From positions 9,181,192 to 9,245,191 of the forward strand of contig JACDOX010000009.1 in the NCBI GenBank assembly GCA_014549065.1: a stretch of DNA of 64,000 bases, given 5' to 3'. Every line of letters begins with the position of its first letter. The first letter of the stretch is position 1. Position numbers and translations under genes: made by a program. Below are positions 50,201 through 61,399 of the stretch, in pieces. Below the pieces are notes generated by a model that saw nothing but the letters and a program-made list of their open reading frames with translations, did no database searches and was not told where the DNA came from. Source of the stretch: Cardinalis cardinalis (lineage: Eukaryota > Chordata > Aves > Passeriformes > Cardinalidae).

Positions 50201-51825
50201 TAGGATGTTAAAAGATGGTGGTGTGATGTGCTTTATCTTTTGTATTTCTAACCATTTGTATGTCAGTAATGAATTAACACATTTACACTGATATTTTTTT
50301 TTGTTATTCCTCCTGAACAGCTGGTTACAATATCTCTGGTTACTGTTAGCACTCTGTTGTAGACATATTAGAAGATGGGGACCCAAACCCCTCATCCTTC
50401 TTCTCTTTAAGCATGTGGATTCCCAAAAAACTCTCTAAAAATTAAGGTTTATTGTATCCACTTGAAGCTTCCACTCAGGGGAATTTTCTATCAGATATCT
50501 TAAAGAAGTTCTATTTGTTCTGCCTACTTTAGCTTTTTTCCTACTTTGTGGATAAAATGAAAGATGTTTCCTTTAAAAGCAATTTTCTCAAATCCTCTAC
50601 AAAAGTGGAAATCAGTGGGTTTAATAATTCCCTTGGCAACCAGCTCCTCAGGCAACAATGCAGCAATTATAAATAATATTAATAAGTTCATCTGATTGCT
50701 TCTGATAACAAGCCATTTCAGAATCCCTCTTTTCTGTTTATAGCATAGGACCCTGGCTGTTGAGAAAGAGGCAGAAATATTCATCTGAATATGTGTGTGA
50801 GAGAGAAGCAGAACTGCTTTGCATACTGAGCTACAGAACATAACTGGAAAAAGACCAACAGGAATTCATTTTTAGAGATTTACTCAGGAGCATTATGAAC
50901 ATCCTGTCCAAAACAGAACCAAAGCAAAAACCTAAATCTAATGAAAATTTTTTGTTATTCAGNAAAAAATCCACATGAAAAATTTAATTGACTTACAAGG
51001 GTATAAAACAGAAATGTGTCATAATCAAGAGTTTTAAGAACTAATTTGAACACTTCCAATTCCATGGCAGCTAGTCTGGAGTATTCCACAAGGGGAATCA
51101 TTCATTAAGGGGCAGTCAAAATTCCTGGCTGCTATGCCCAAAAACGAAATTTAAAAAAAAAATAAAAAGAAGGATCCAGGCNAAGAAATCTTGAAATTCA
51201 TGTTCTTGAACCTGAAAATGTATCATGTTTTTTGTTAGGAAAAAAAGAAAGGTGTAGATGGGCATGACAGAACCTGTACAGAATATTTCTCTGTGAAACA
51301 TCTATGGATTCAAGAGCTATAATCTGAGGTAAACTAACCTGCTTTCATTCTTGCAATGTGACTGTTTTTCTTGAATTACAGAATTTAAAATACACAGAAA
51401 TCTTATTTGGAATAATGTTTCAATAATTACAGCTCACAGAATAAATATATTTGTGTAGAATAAGTAGAATTCGTACTTCACAAACAGTGCTACCACTAGT
51501 AGGGGTTGATGTATATCATGGTAAAACAACTCCTGATAATGAAATGTTTGCCCACATGTCCTCTTGAAGCTGTTTATACATAAGCATTTCCTTATGGAAA
51601 CAAATANAAATACATAGAAATATTGCTGTGTAGATTGTTAGGGACAATGTTCTGTCAAAAAAATAAATGTTATTTTATTTTGTGGGATGCAAAGGTCATA
51701 TGAAGAGATTTCATCACTTTCCTAGAATTCTCAAAACAATAGCTGTGTGANTGAATCTGATATATCAGTAATGGTTGTTCATCTAAATAACCTTCACTAT
51801 TTTTTCCTATGTTTTTTCTCATCTT
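47228..51825. other. AT-rich noncoding DNA, no supported gene
   Basis: Frames at 47713-48012 (plus) and 50524-50841 (minus) are open but unrecognised and lack convincing splice sites. No repeats were recognised beyond short A/T runs. Confidence 0.55.
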
Positions 51826-51912
51826 TGACCCCAATAAACAATGATTTCACATATCTTCTAGTTAATTGCCCAAGGTTATTTAGNACTTTCTAGCCAAGAA
51901 TGGGATGCAACT
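51826..51912 (+). mobile_element. Possible MIR/L3-like fragment
   Basis: GACCCCAATAAAC, then TTAATTGCCCAAGGTTATTTAG, then AGCCAAGAATGGGATGCAA parallel the MIR/L3 order (ATCCCCATTTTAC ... TTGCCCAAGGTCACACAG ... AGAGCCGGGATTCGAA). The match is short, diverged and from memory. Confidence 0.33.
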
Positions 51913-54900
51913 GGATAATTATTTCCAATTAGCAGTTNTTATTCCAGTAAAAATTAGCTTTATTTTTCACTTTGTGTTTTGCATAATTAATTTTGTATTT
52001 TGTAATATCAGGAAACACCTAATCAGTACCTGACAAAAGACCAAGAAAATTTGAAAGAGTGTAAGTCAATTTTTATAAAGAACTATTGAATAACTTCCCA
52101 AAAGGCATATAGAATTGTGTTAAATGCAAGTGATTCAAAAGTGCAATAATTTATCTAAATTCTGCCTGNTGCCCAGGATTTATTTCTGTTAACTATAAAC
52201 AAAGATGATATTTTGCAATGTCTTAAATGTTCCAAACCTCTCTTGAGCAGATATTAATTAAAAGGAAAATAAATCTTGCACTTTTTTTTTCCTTAGGCAT
52301 TGCTGTGTTATTCAGACATTGGAAAGCAAACATTAAACTTCCCTGGGGATGGGACTTCCAGACCTCTCTGAAGACAACATTTTCATTGCACTGCACATAC
52401 AAGAACAGCTTTTAGATTCTGTGTCACAGTGGTCCTTCTCACAGTATTATTCCACAGCCACTGGAGATGTTAAAGTCCAGAATATTAGCTCTGTATGTCA
52501 GCCTCGTCTGAAACACAAATCTCACTGATGATTACCTTCATTTTAAGTACAGATGCAGATGGATAAGTTTAATTTAATTTGCTAAAAAAGCCTTAAGTGG
52601 GATTATCCAAAGAGATTAAGGAGTGTTAAAAATGTAAAAATGTACATTTTTTAATGTGAAAAAACAAAACAAAACAGATAAATGNCAGTTCAGGCTGAAA
52701 CACTACAGGAAAGCTCAGATTCAAAATTGACCAGGATAAATGAGAGTTATTTTATTAATAATTTTTACTGCATCTGATTTGAAAAACTCAAAGGATTAAA
52801 NCCCAAGATATTTCTTCATCTCTTCTGCTGAATTTTCTTTTCTGTTACTGTTGTACATGGAGAAAATCAGTGATGATGACAATTTCTTTGATGCTTGGAA
52901 TTCAAGTACTGGATTGAATATTTATTTACTTAAAACCCATCGTATGTTTGCATTGTTCAAGGTGGTGGGGAGGGAAGAGAAGTGATTTTGTTGGTCTTGA
53001 TGCCAGTGATAGGCACTGTAATTTCTCTGGGGAAATGACTAACTACATTCTACAAAAGCTCTGATGGTTGTTTTATTACCAGGAAGAGTTGAGACTTCTA
53101 AAAGTGCATGAGATAANCTGAGAAGTAATGTGTTCTAGTTTGTTAGTGTCTATTCAATGAACATTAGAATTGTTCTTTCATAAAAATAAATGGAATTACA
53201 GAGAAGATAACTGATGGAATTACCAACTTCTCTTTCAAGCTAAAAACATCTCCGGAATAATTATATCTAATTTTAAAAATAAATAGATTATTTTTCCATG
53301 CAAAGTTATGCAATTCTACTTTAAANAGCCAGACATCATTTTGCAACATTTGCAGCCTGGCAGGCCCATAATCTGCTGGAGAAAGCACATACACATTCCA
53401 CTCATAGCTAGTGGCACTAGTTACCTAGGCTGTGGTTTGAGTCCAAATTTAAAAGACAGGGAAGATGCATTTGGTGACTATAGTTCTGCCACAATTCATT
53501 CAGAGCTCCACTGCAGATGGACACAGGTAANATGGGCTCATTGTGTCTGAGCNGCGAAGGAAAAATCCCAGAAGTGCTTCACTCACACACCCTAAGTTAG
53601 GGTTGCTTTACTCAATGAGATGGATTTGGTTTTTGACACAAGTTTCCTCATCTTCTTAAAAGATAAGGAAAACCCAGACCTGTGCTGAGTGCCTCCTTGC
53701 AAGACTCCTGGTTAAAGTGGTTATAAATTCCTATTTGCACATAATAGCCATCTATAAAGCTACTAATAATAGCTGTGGTGTGCCAGTAAACACCTGGATT
53801 AAATCTGACTGCTTCAGTCATGCTAAGCCTGTAACAGGGCTCTCAATAGATGCGAGCACACTGGAGCACCTTTACAAATTGCATNGTGCTGTCAGTCCCA
53901 GAAGAATGACAAATTTCTATAGAAAAAAAATAAGATTCAGTATGGTGATCTAAAGCTTTTGTGTTGGCTTTGTTTTTCTTTTCAATGATTAGTACATTTG
54001 AATGCCACTGTTTTCCAGACAATTCCCTGACTGAATTGGGGACCATGTTANTTCTCCCCATGACCCGTCAGAGATAAAGAATTTGTTTACTGTAAATTGC
54101 TCACCACTTACTCCTATGCACCATCTGCCACTCTTACCCACAAAGAGCTGCATTGCTAATAATGGCTCTTTTGACTTAAGGAAAGTAATACAAGACATTT
54201 CATGTACAAGCTTGGGATGGAATTGCAATTTTAATCTCCTATCCTTCAAATAAATCCTTAGNGTCAGTAAATAAACTTATTATAGCTTTCACACTTTTAT
54301 GTAACAGTTGAAGTTTTGCATCATCACAGAAAGTAATGAAGAGGATACTAATTTTTCCATAAACTTGTCCCAGCTAAGCCTATCCGTATGTTTTTACTCC
54401 ATAAGAAAATGAATCCTTTTTAACCAGTAATAGCCTTTTTTAATAACATATCACGGGACAATGAGGTCCTGTTTTAAGAACAAGGAGAAAAGGACCTTGC
54501 AAGCATATTGTCCCTCAAATATCGGTGTGCAGCCCCCAGGCTTATCTCTGATGAGCCTTGTTTTATCCCTTTGTTCTTTCAAATCTAGTTTAAAGCTCTT
54601 TCAGTGAGTCCTGCTAACTCCTAAGCAAAAAACCTTTTCTCCCTTTGAAGCAAGTTTTCATATAATTTTATTTGAATTCCAGACTTTCGCCATCTTTCCT
54701 AGCACTTCTTTAGAAGTGTCTGTCTAGAGGTGTCTTTCTGTCTTTCTTTTAATCTTTGGGATACTCTTGTTCACCAAGTATCTTTTCTTGATTTATGCCA
54801 TGAGTTTTTGCATTCAGCATTGTCCAGGACTGTGTATAGTGTATAACTCCTTTACTGGAAGCAATTTAATTCACTGAGTATGTGTCATGAAGGGAATATT

Positions 54901-57900
54901 CTTTTTCTTTCCTAGGTAATGGAACATTATTCAGCAAATCTTTCTGTATCCTAGCATTTTCATAGAATCCCTGCTTTCATCCTTCATATGTATTTTTCCT
55001 CTGAAGAACCACAAATGCAGGTCTTCATACATATTAAATTAATACTTTCTTCTTTACAGAATTCAGTTTCATTAGTTCAACTAATCAGTAGGAGTTAAAT
55101 AAAATACCATTATTAATACAGGTTCTTATTACATGTACATGGTGCTTAATTCATTTCTTTGCTTCCAGAACAACAGGTGTAAAGACCAAAAAATTTGTCA
55201 GCCTTCATATAAAATGCAACATGATGTCTATCCCACCACCTGTTTTCAAGAACCTAGGAGCATAAATGAATGTAAACAAAATATGCTTCCCAGTTTTATT
55301 GTTATTTTTAAGGTCTCTTCCTATGTATTTTTCAAAGCAGCTGTGCAATGGTCTCCAGATTCATTACATGCTTGCAGCTTCCATTCCTATTTCCATCTCC
55401 TAATGACTGAGGACTGGTCCAATGTTTGAGAAACCTATCTGTATCTTAAATATCTTCCTTAGAAAGTATCCACAGTTCTGCCTTTAAAAAGTGTTTGTGT
55501 TGTTTATGAGTCCTTCAGAAGTTGTCAGAAAATTGCTTTACAGGTAATTTCAGCTTGAAAAGCCAAATCTCTTGTTCTTCAAGAGCATTGTTCCCTGTAA
55601 ATGCAAGTAATGTTGGAAACACTGGTGAAAATTGTGAGGCACAGTCCTTTATTGCCCTTTTCAGCCTCTTATACTTGAGTTATGACAGCTGTTCATTAAT
55701 TTAAAGTCACCTATTTCCATAAAAAAAAGAATAATATCAAATTCTGAGATTATATGCATAACCAAAGCTAATTTGGTCAAATAATTAAAATGTGGCTACT
55801 ACTGACTACTAAAGTCAGTAATACTTCTCAAGAGGAATTTAAATACNGATGCAGAAGTCTGACAGTTTTGCCTTTGTATTAACTTTTACACTGCATTATT
55901 AAGATACCCATCTTCCAAATCAGAATTCTCATCTTTTTATGCTATTACCATTGAAAAATCATAATAGTTTTATTTAATTTTTTAATGCTATGAATATTAA
56001 TCTATATTATTTCCTGATTCTATTCCTAGGTTTGTTATTTGTAGATAGTATGGCTGACAAGTTAATGCCTACCCTTTTATTTCTGTCTTTTAGGANAGTA
56101 GTTGTATTGGTAAGTGACAAAATAGAGAACTTATTTTTAAGGCATTTTTCTTTGGAAGACTGTGTAGTTTGAATATACATGGAAGACTAAAAGCAGCCTT
56201 TTTAATAACAGTCAGCAAAATTTTACATGTAACTACATGTTCATACATGTTGAACTTCGTAATTTGACACCAAAAAACCCTAAACAAAGCAATTCAATAA
56301 CAGAAGGATTCATAAATATATNATCCTACTAAAATANCTTTTCCATTTTTATTTTCCTACCATTAACTTCTTTTTGTGGCTGTAAAATTATCTAACATAT
56401 TTACTCAAATCTCTCCTTTTCACCTTTAATGTCAAAAATCAGTGACACAAGTTTGCCTGAACTACAGGTCTGCCTAAAAAAACAGCGTGAAGAAACAAAA
56501 ATAATTTTCAGATTTGAATTTTGCTGTGTTTTCCTTTTGCTTACNATCTCTCCCCTTTTCTGTTAACAAGGAACTGCCACCTTCTTTTCTCTACACCACT
56601 CATTATCGTCTTGTCTGCCCCTGCTGCTGTGATGCCTCAGGATTTCCTGAGAGCGATGGGATTTGTCTCAGCTCTCTGATCATGGCAGAGGGAGGGGTTG
56701 GTTTNTGCTTGCTGGAGTGCACTTGTTCCTAATCATCATACCAGGTCCCTAAAGTCTTTCTTTGCAATTAGAAAGCAAAGGCTGCAGAGAGCACATTCCT
56801 CCNTTCTGGCTTCATCTGTATGAAACACTGAAAGTTTGTCGGTTTCAGACTTATGTCCACTGCCTACAACACCAGGCAGGCTTAATTGTAAATCAAAAAT
56901 TAGTTTTTTCAGGTCTAGGTTTGAAAAGTACAAGTTAGGAAAGAGAAGGTTATGAAAAGGGAAACAGAAAACACAATTCCAGCTGTACAGTTGTTTAACT
57001 TCTCTTGAAGGTCTCCAGGGCTTGTCCCTGNGCACACTCTCCCTGCTTCCTACCAACCTGGATTCCTTTTTCTTCTCCCAAGAAACAGGTAGCAAGGATG
57101 AATTACATCCTAGAAATGAATGTGCTTGTTGGCTCAGCTAGACCCACTGGGTATTTATGGGAGCCTTCCCAGCTCTGTCATGCAGCAGTCCTGCTGGCAG
57201 CTAGCTAGCTTNGCCACAGTTTGCCTATCCACTCTTTTTGTAGTGCTGCTTTTTTGATTTTGGTTTGTTTGGGTTTTTTTAATATAGCTTTTTGGGTTTT
57301 TTTTTTATAGCTTTCTATAGAGATGGCATGTGATGCTTCATTAACAGAGATGGCAATTTTAGCAACAAACAGTTTTTCCACGGCAACATAAAAGGAGCTA
57401 ATGCCCTTGGTATTCCTGGTGTCCAGTGTGACTGTACCCATTCTTTCAATTTTCTCTTACAAGCAATAAAGGTTTTTAGTTGCATTTTGGTGAGCTTTTC
57501 CACATCTCTAGTAATTTTAGTTTCTCCTTCCAACCTTGATTGTAACATTGGTATTGCTTTTTACTTTCTTCCAGCTACCCCATGTATATTGGGTAGATTT
57601 ATAGAGTGTTGNCAATATACAGTGATGTTTTCCCAAGAGAATATCTGGAAGATCACTGCTATTCATTGACTTCCATTTTAAAAACAATTTCAGTGCCAGT
57701 TCTGTATAGTCATTGCCGTTCTGATCACAGCAGAGTGTTCTGATTTGCTTATCTTCCAAATGGTTCTTGTAAAATAAGAAGCTGTTTTTCNTTAAATAGT
57801 TCTAGTCATCAATTATGAAAATTAAAATGATTAGCCTTAAAATATGTNGGGAGAGAGAGAAACATTAACTATTTTTCTTTATTTTACCAGATTCGAAAGG

Positions 57901-58735
57901 AAAACTAATTTTTCTCTGAAAGAAATTNTAGTATACAAGTGCTTTCAGAGGAAGGCTCATTTTTATTGTGCTATTCACATGATTTATTATTCACAAAGAA
58001 GATTTGAACAGAAACTGGTCTATACATGAGCCAAAATCCTGACTTTAGAGAGATCCTTTGGCTGCAGTTTTCACTGCCCTGTGTAAATCAGTAGGGAATA
58101 TTGCAAACAGGTTGAACTTCCTGTTTGAAAGTAAATCTGACAAGATGTATTTACCAAAACATATATAGTAAAAGAAAATTAGGCATTTCTTTAATATTTT
58201 ATGCTCTTTGTCTCGTGAGGTATAAAGAAATTCAAGATGCTCATTCTGTCCTGTATTTTCAGTACTTGTATCTTCCTAATTTAATTTTTAGCTTTGAAAA
58301 AGAAGTAAGAAAAATATTTAGGTCNAATCTAATTTCATTTTAATTTGGCTCAATATAATGTTAGCCAAAGGATGATAATTAGACTTGCTAAAAAAGAATG
58401 CAAAATAAAAAGGGGGAAATTGCCTTATTAAAAAAATCTTAGACAGTAGGAAAAATTGACTCTTTTCTTAGTCTTTATGAACAATCTTCTCTCTCCAAAG
58501 GCAAGACATTTAGTCTTCCTTACACCAGTCTTCTACCCATAGGAAGAGATAATATGCTGGAGTATTTTGGGGCTTGTGAAATAAACACCTAGAGATTCTT
58601 GGACCGTGTTGTAATTGAACANTGTTCTCCTTTGCTGTTGATAGATGATAATTATACCATGTAAGGGAGAGTGCTGGCCTATTTACTAAGTTTTCATTTG
58701 TTTTGTTTATGAGAATTTTTTTTACAGTATACTTA
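51913..58735. other. AT-rich noncoding DNA with small palindromes and T-rich tracts
   Basis: 52636-52651 is an exact 16-bp palindrome (AAAAATGTACATTTTT), followed by an AAAAC repeat tract to about 52677. At 57271-57315 a roughly 22-base T-rich unit (GGGTTTTTTT ... ATAGCTTT) is duplicated. At 56030-56109 an acceptor and a GTAAGTGAC donor bracket 80 bases open in one frame, but the peptide is not recognised. No interspersed repeat or gene was recognised. Confidence 0.5.
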
Positions 58736-58786
58736 TAAAAAAGAAAAAAAAAAGAAAAAAAAAGAAAAAATAAGAGAAAAAAAGGA
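58736..58786. repeat. A-rich low-complexity tract
   Basis: Long A runs broken by single G or short AAG/TAAGAG words. There is no sign of a retrotransposed gene upstream. Confidence 0.9.
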
Positions 58787-60811
58787 AGCTATTTTCTTCC
58801 AATACTGCAGAAACCACTCTTTTATGTACCATTGGCACTTCTGGATGTACATATTGTACCAGTGGTAGGGAGATCAGCATCAGGGAGGTGCAGCCTCACA
58901 GCCATTGTGTCTTCAGAATCAGCTGGGAATGCAGGCTTTTGTAGTCAAATCTTGCTTCAAGCCTGTCCTTTTAGAAACTCATAATAGAATTTTCTTCCTT
59001 TTTCTATACCTGCTTCTCACAGCAGGAGGTTTGAAATTGCCAGAGTTAAGCAGTTTAATAATTACTTTGNAAAAGTGAAAATGCACATGGCCAGGCAATT
59101 TCATTTCTATTTCGAAAATAAGTTTTTCCTCTTGTTTCTGAAAAAGGAGGTGGAAATTATGATTGCTTATGAAATTAGTTTGTATAACTGGTTAGGTATT
59201 TGATTATTTGAGCATCTGTCTTTAACAGCTGAGGTAGTTCTGTTGCCTTAAGCAGAAATCAGTGAGGTGAGAGCAGATAGTGGGAAAAAGACAGAAATTG
59301 CTCTCAGGCTACTTGCCATACTAACAAGAAGTCTAGTTACAGAGGACAGGAGTTGTACTGAAATGGCAGATGTAATGGGAAAATCAGAGAGATCCACTTT
59401 AAAAATGCACATTTCTGCAAGTAGAAATAATTCCATCTATAAATCATTTGGCATGAAATTCTTTTCCTTCCCTTAAAAATAACACTATGATGGTAAAGTC
59501 CCTTATAAATGAACCAGTTGAAACTTCAAAGACAGTCCTGTGCTTTTCTGTCTTGCAGTAGTCCCATGGTGCCTTGCAGTCCCTGTCCCCTAACAGACAT
59601 GTAAGATTGAATAAAAGATATAAAATTTTGACCACCAGAGGAAAAAAGTGATTCTCTAATAATTTAAAAGATTTTATATTCCCTCACTTCATGTATTTTT
59701 TCCTTTTATGCAATACCATGATTTTTGTATGACATTGCCCATTCCAATTCTTCCAGNGCAGGTCATACATCTGTTCTTGTTCTCACATCCCAAACCTGAA
59801 AAACTAAATAGGGCAGGGAAACTGCAGATCAGCTTGGCAGCATATCCTTACAAACCAAGCTCAGAGCTTTGCTGCTAATCCAGTTTCTGACAGTTACCAT
59901 TGTTTGCTGTTGGCTAGGATTAGCAGCTAGATATATCGATCAGGAANGTGGCATGGGAGGTAAGGAAGCACAAAAATTTACAGTGTATTAGATCAAATGG
60001 GAGAATACTTTGCTCTGTCAAAGGGGTGAAGTAAGAATGTAGCATAATTCTGTTGCTATTCCTCATAAAGAAGAACAAAAGTTAAAGTCACGATGGTCAT
60101 GAGCCTATAAACCACCTTGGGGAAGGTTGAGTGGGAATGGATCCCAAAGGAACTCTTGGCCTCTTAAAAGGTTACTNCCTTGTTCAGTTGAAAAAGGCAA
60201 GGTAAAAGAGTTTGCTGCACAGCTATTCAAAAGATTTTTCTTTCAGAAGAAGTGAAGGACAACACCCCTACGCCTGAAAGGACGCACCACACCGTCTGCC
60301 AGCCCAGCACCTGCCTTCTGGCAGAATCCCCAGGACCTNAACCTTGAGAGGCTAAAATATCTGACAGAGAGATAAGGTCCCCACCTTGCAGGAAATCAGG
60401 TGTATTTGAATGATAACTAAAGTTTNCTTTTATGGTTCATATAACCCAGCTATGCTGTATCAAGGAAAAGGACCAAGTTTCTCAAAATAATATAAATTAT
60501 GCATGAAAATATGCCTAGTCATTTGTGTCCAAACCTTGGAATGTGCCATGCTTTTTTATAGAATGTGGCACATTTTTTACATCTCCCCTGAATAAAGTAG
60601 TCAAAATGTGTAAAATATAGGAACAAAATAAGGTCCTCAAGTCCTTATCTTTCCAAAGTGTCACAAGAATAAATGACTCAGATGAGACTCCCTTGAAAAA
60701 GATTTGATGGAGTAATTTTGTGTTTTATAAAGTATCCATATTTCCAGGTTTTGAATCCCATGCTAAGTTGAAACTATATAATATGCAGTCATGAAAANTT
60801 TCTATTATTTG
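58787..60811. other. Noncoding DNA with a GC-richer, CpG-bearing patch near 60.24-60.35 kb
   Basis: 60240-60350 contains CCCCTACGCC, GGACGCACC and CACCGTCTGCC, unusual for this AT-rich setting. It could be a decayed LTR or another repeat, but I cannot name it. A small inverted repeat lies at 60540-60574 (AATGTGCCA and TGGCACATT around a 17-nt loop). Nothing else was recognised. Confidence 0.45.
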
Positions 60812-61205
60812 TGAATCACAGAATCATCTCAGAATATCCTGAANAGGAAGGGAAGCACAAACATCAAAGTCCATCTCCTGGCCCTGCACGGGACACCCTG
60901 GGAATCACCATGAGCNTGAGTGTTGTCCAAACACTTCTTGAACTCTGTCAGGCTTGGAGCTGTGGCCACTTCCCTGGGGAGACCCTGCCAGTGACCACCT
61001 CTGGGTGAAGAATCTTCTCCTGATATCCAACCTAAACCTTCCCTGAGGCCATTCCCTTNGGTCCTGTCATTGTCACCACAGAGAAGAGGTCAGTGCCTGC
61101 TCCTNACAGGAAGTTGTAACTGCAGTGAGGTCTCCCCTCAATCTCCTCCAGGCTAAACAGACTGTGACCTCAGCCACTTCTCGTATAAGCTTGCCTTTAA
61201 GATAA
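60812..61205 (-). mobile_element. CR1 LINE, 5'-truncated 3' end
   Basis: On the plus strand this reads as the reverse complement of a bird CR1. GAATCACAGAATCAT (the terminal 8-bp repeats) is followed by AGAATATCCTGA, CTCCTGGCCCTGCACGGGACACC, GTTGTCCAAACACTTCTTGAACTCTGTCAGGCTTGG, CCACTTCCCTGGGGAG, CTCTGGGTGAAGAATCTTCTCCTGATATCCAACC, GAGAAGAGGTCAGTGCCTGC, GAAGTTGTAACTGCAGTGAGGTCTCCCCTCA and GGCTAAACAGACTGTGACCTCAGCC. The element's 3' end is at 60812 and its truncated 5' end is near 61205. About 390 bases remain, covering the 3' untranslated region and the edge of the reverse-transcriptase frame. There is no intact coding capacity. Divergence is modest, so it is younger than the copy at 31.9 kb. 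This is the strongest evidence that the window is from a bird. Confidence 0.95.
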
Positions 61206-61261
61206 CTAAAAAAATTATTTTTGGGGTTTATTTTTATAATTTTTTCCTTATATAGAATAAC

Positions 61262-61276
61262 TTTTTTTTTTTTTTT
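61262..61276. repeat. Poly(T) tract, 15 T
   Basis: Lies about 57 bases beyond the 5' end of the CR1 and acts as the pyrimidine tract of the exon-like unit that follows. Confidence 0.95.
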
Positions 61277-61286
61277 GCTAATACAG

Positions 61287-61399
61287 TGTGCTGGCAATCT
61301 GTGAGTGGAGAATCTTTTTAAAAGAAAAAATAAACTTGATCACTGGTGTGGTTGAATTATGGCTACTAATGTTTCTTCAGCCTATTATGTGCAAGAAAG
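61287..61399 (+). other. Internal-exon-like unit (weak)
   Basis: Fifteen T and GCTAATACAG make a strong acceptor ending at 61286. AAGAAAGGTAAGAG makes a strong donor at 61400. The 113 bases between are open in one frame only (one leading base, 37 codons, one trailing base), so phase would be kept with equal-phase neighbours. The peptide has a hydrophobic Leu/Trp/Met-rich second half, is not recognised, and no partner exons were found. It may be a cryptic or newly arising exon beside a CR1, or chance. Confidence 0.17.

Noticed and set aside
56030..56109. Eighty-base exon-like unit between TTCCTAG and GTAAGTGAC
   Set aside because: A second acceptor lies inside it, the peptide is unrecognised, and a single N hides one codon. 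It is not better than chance.
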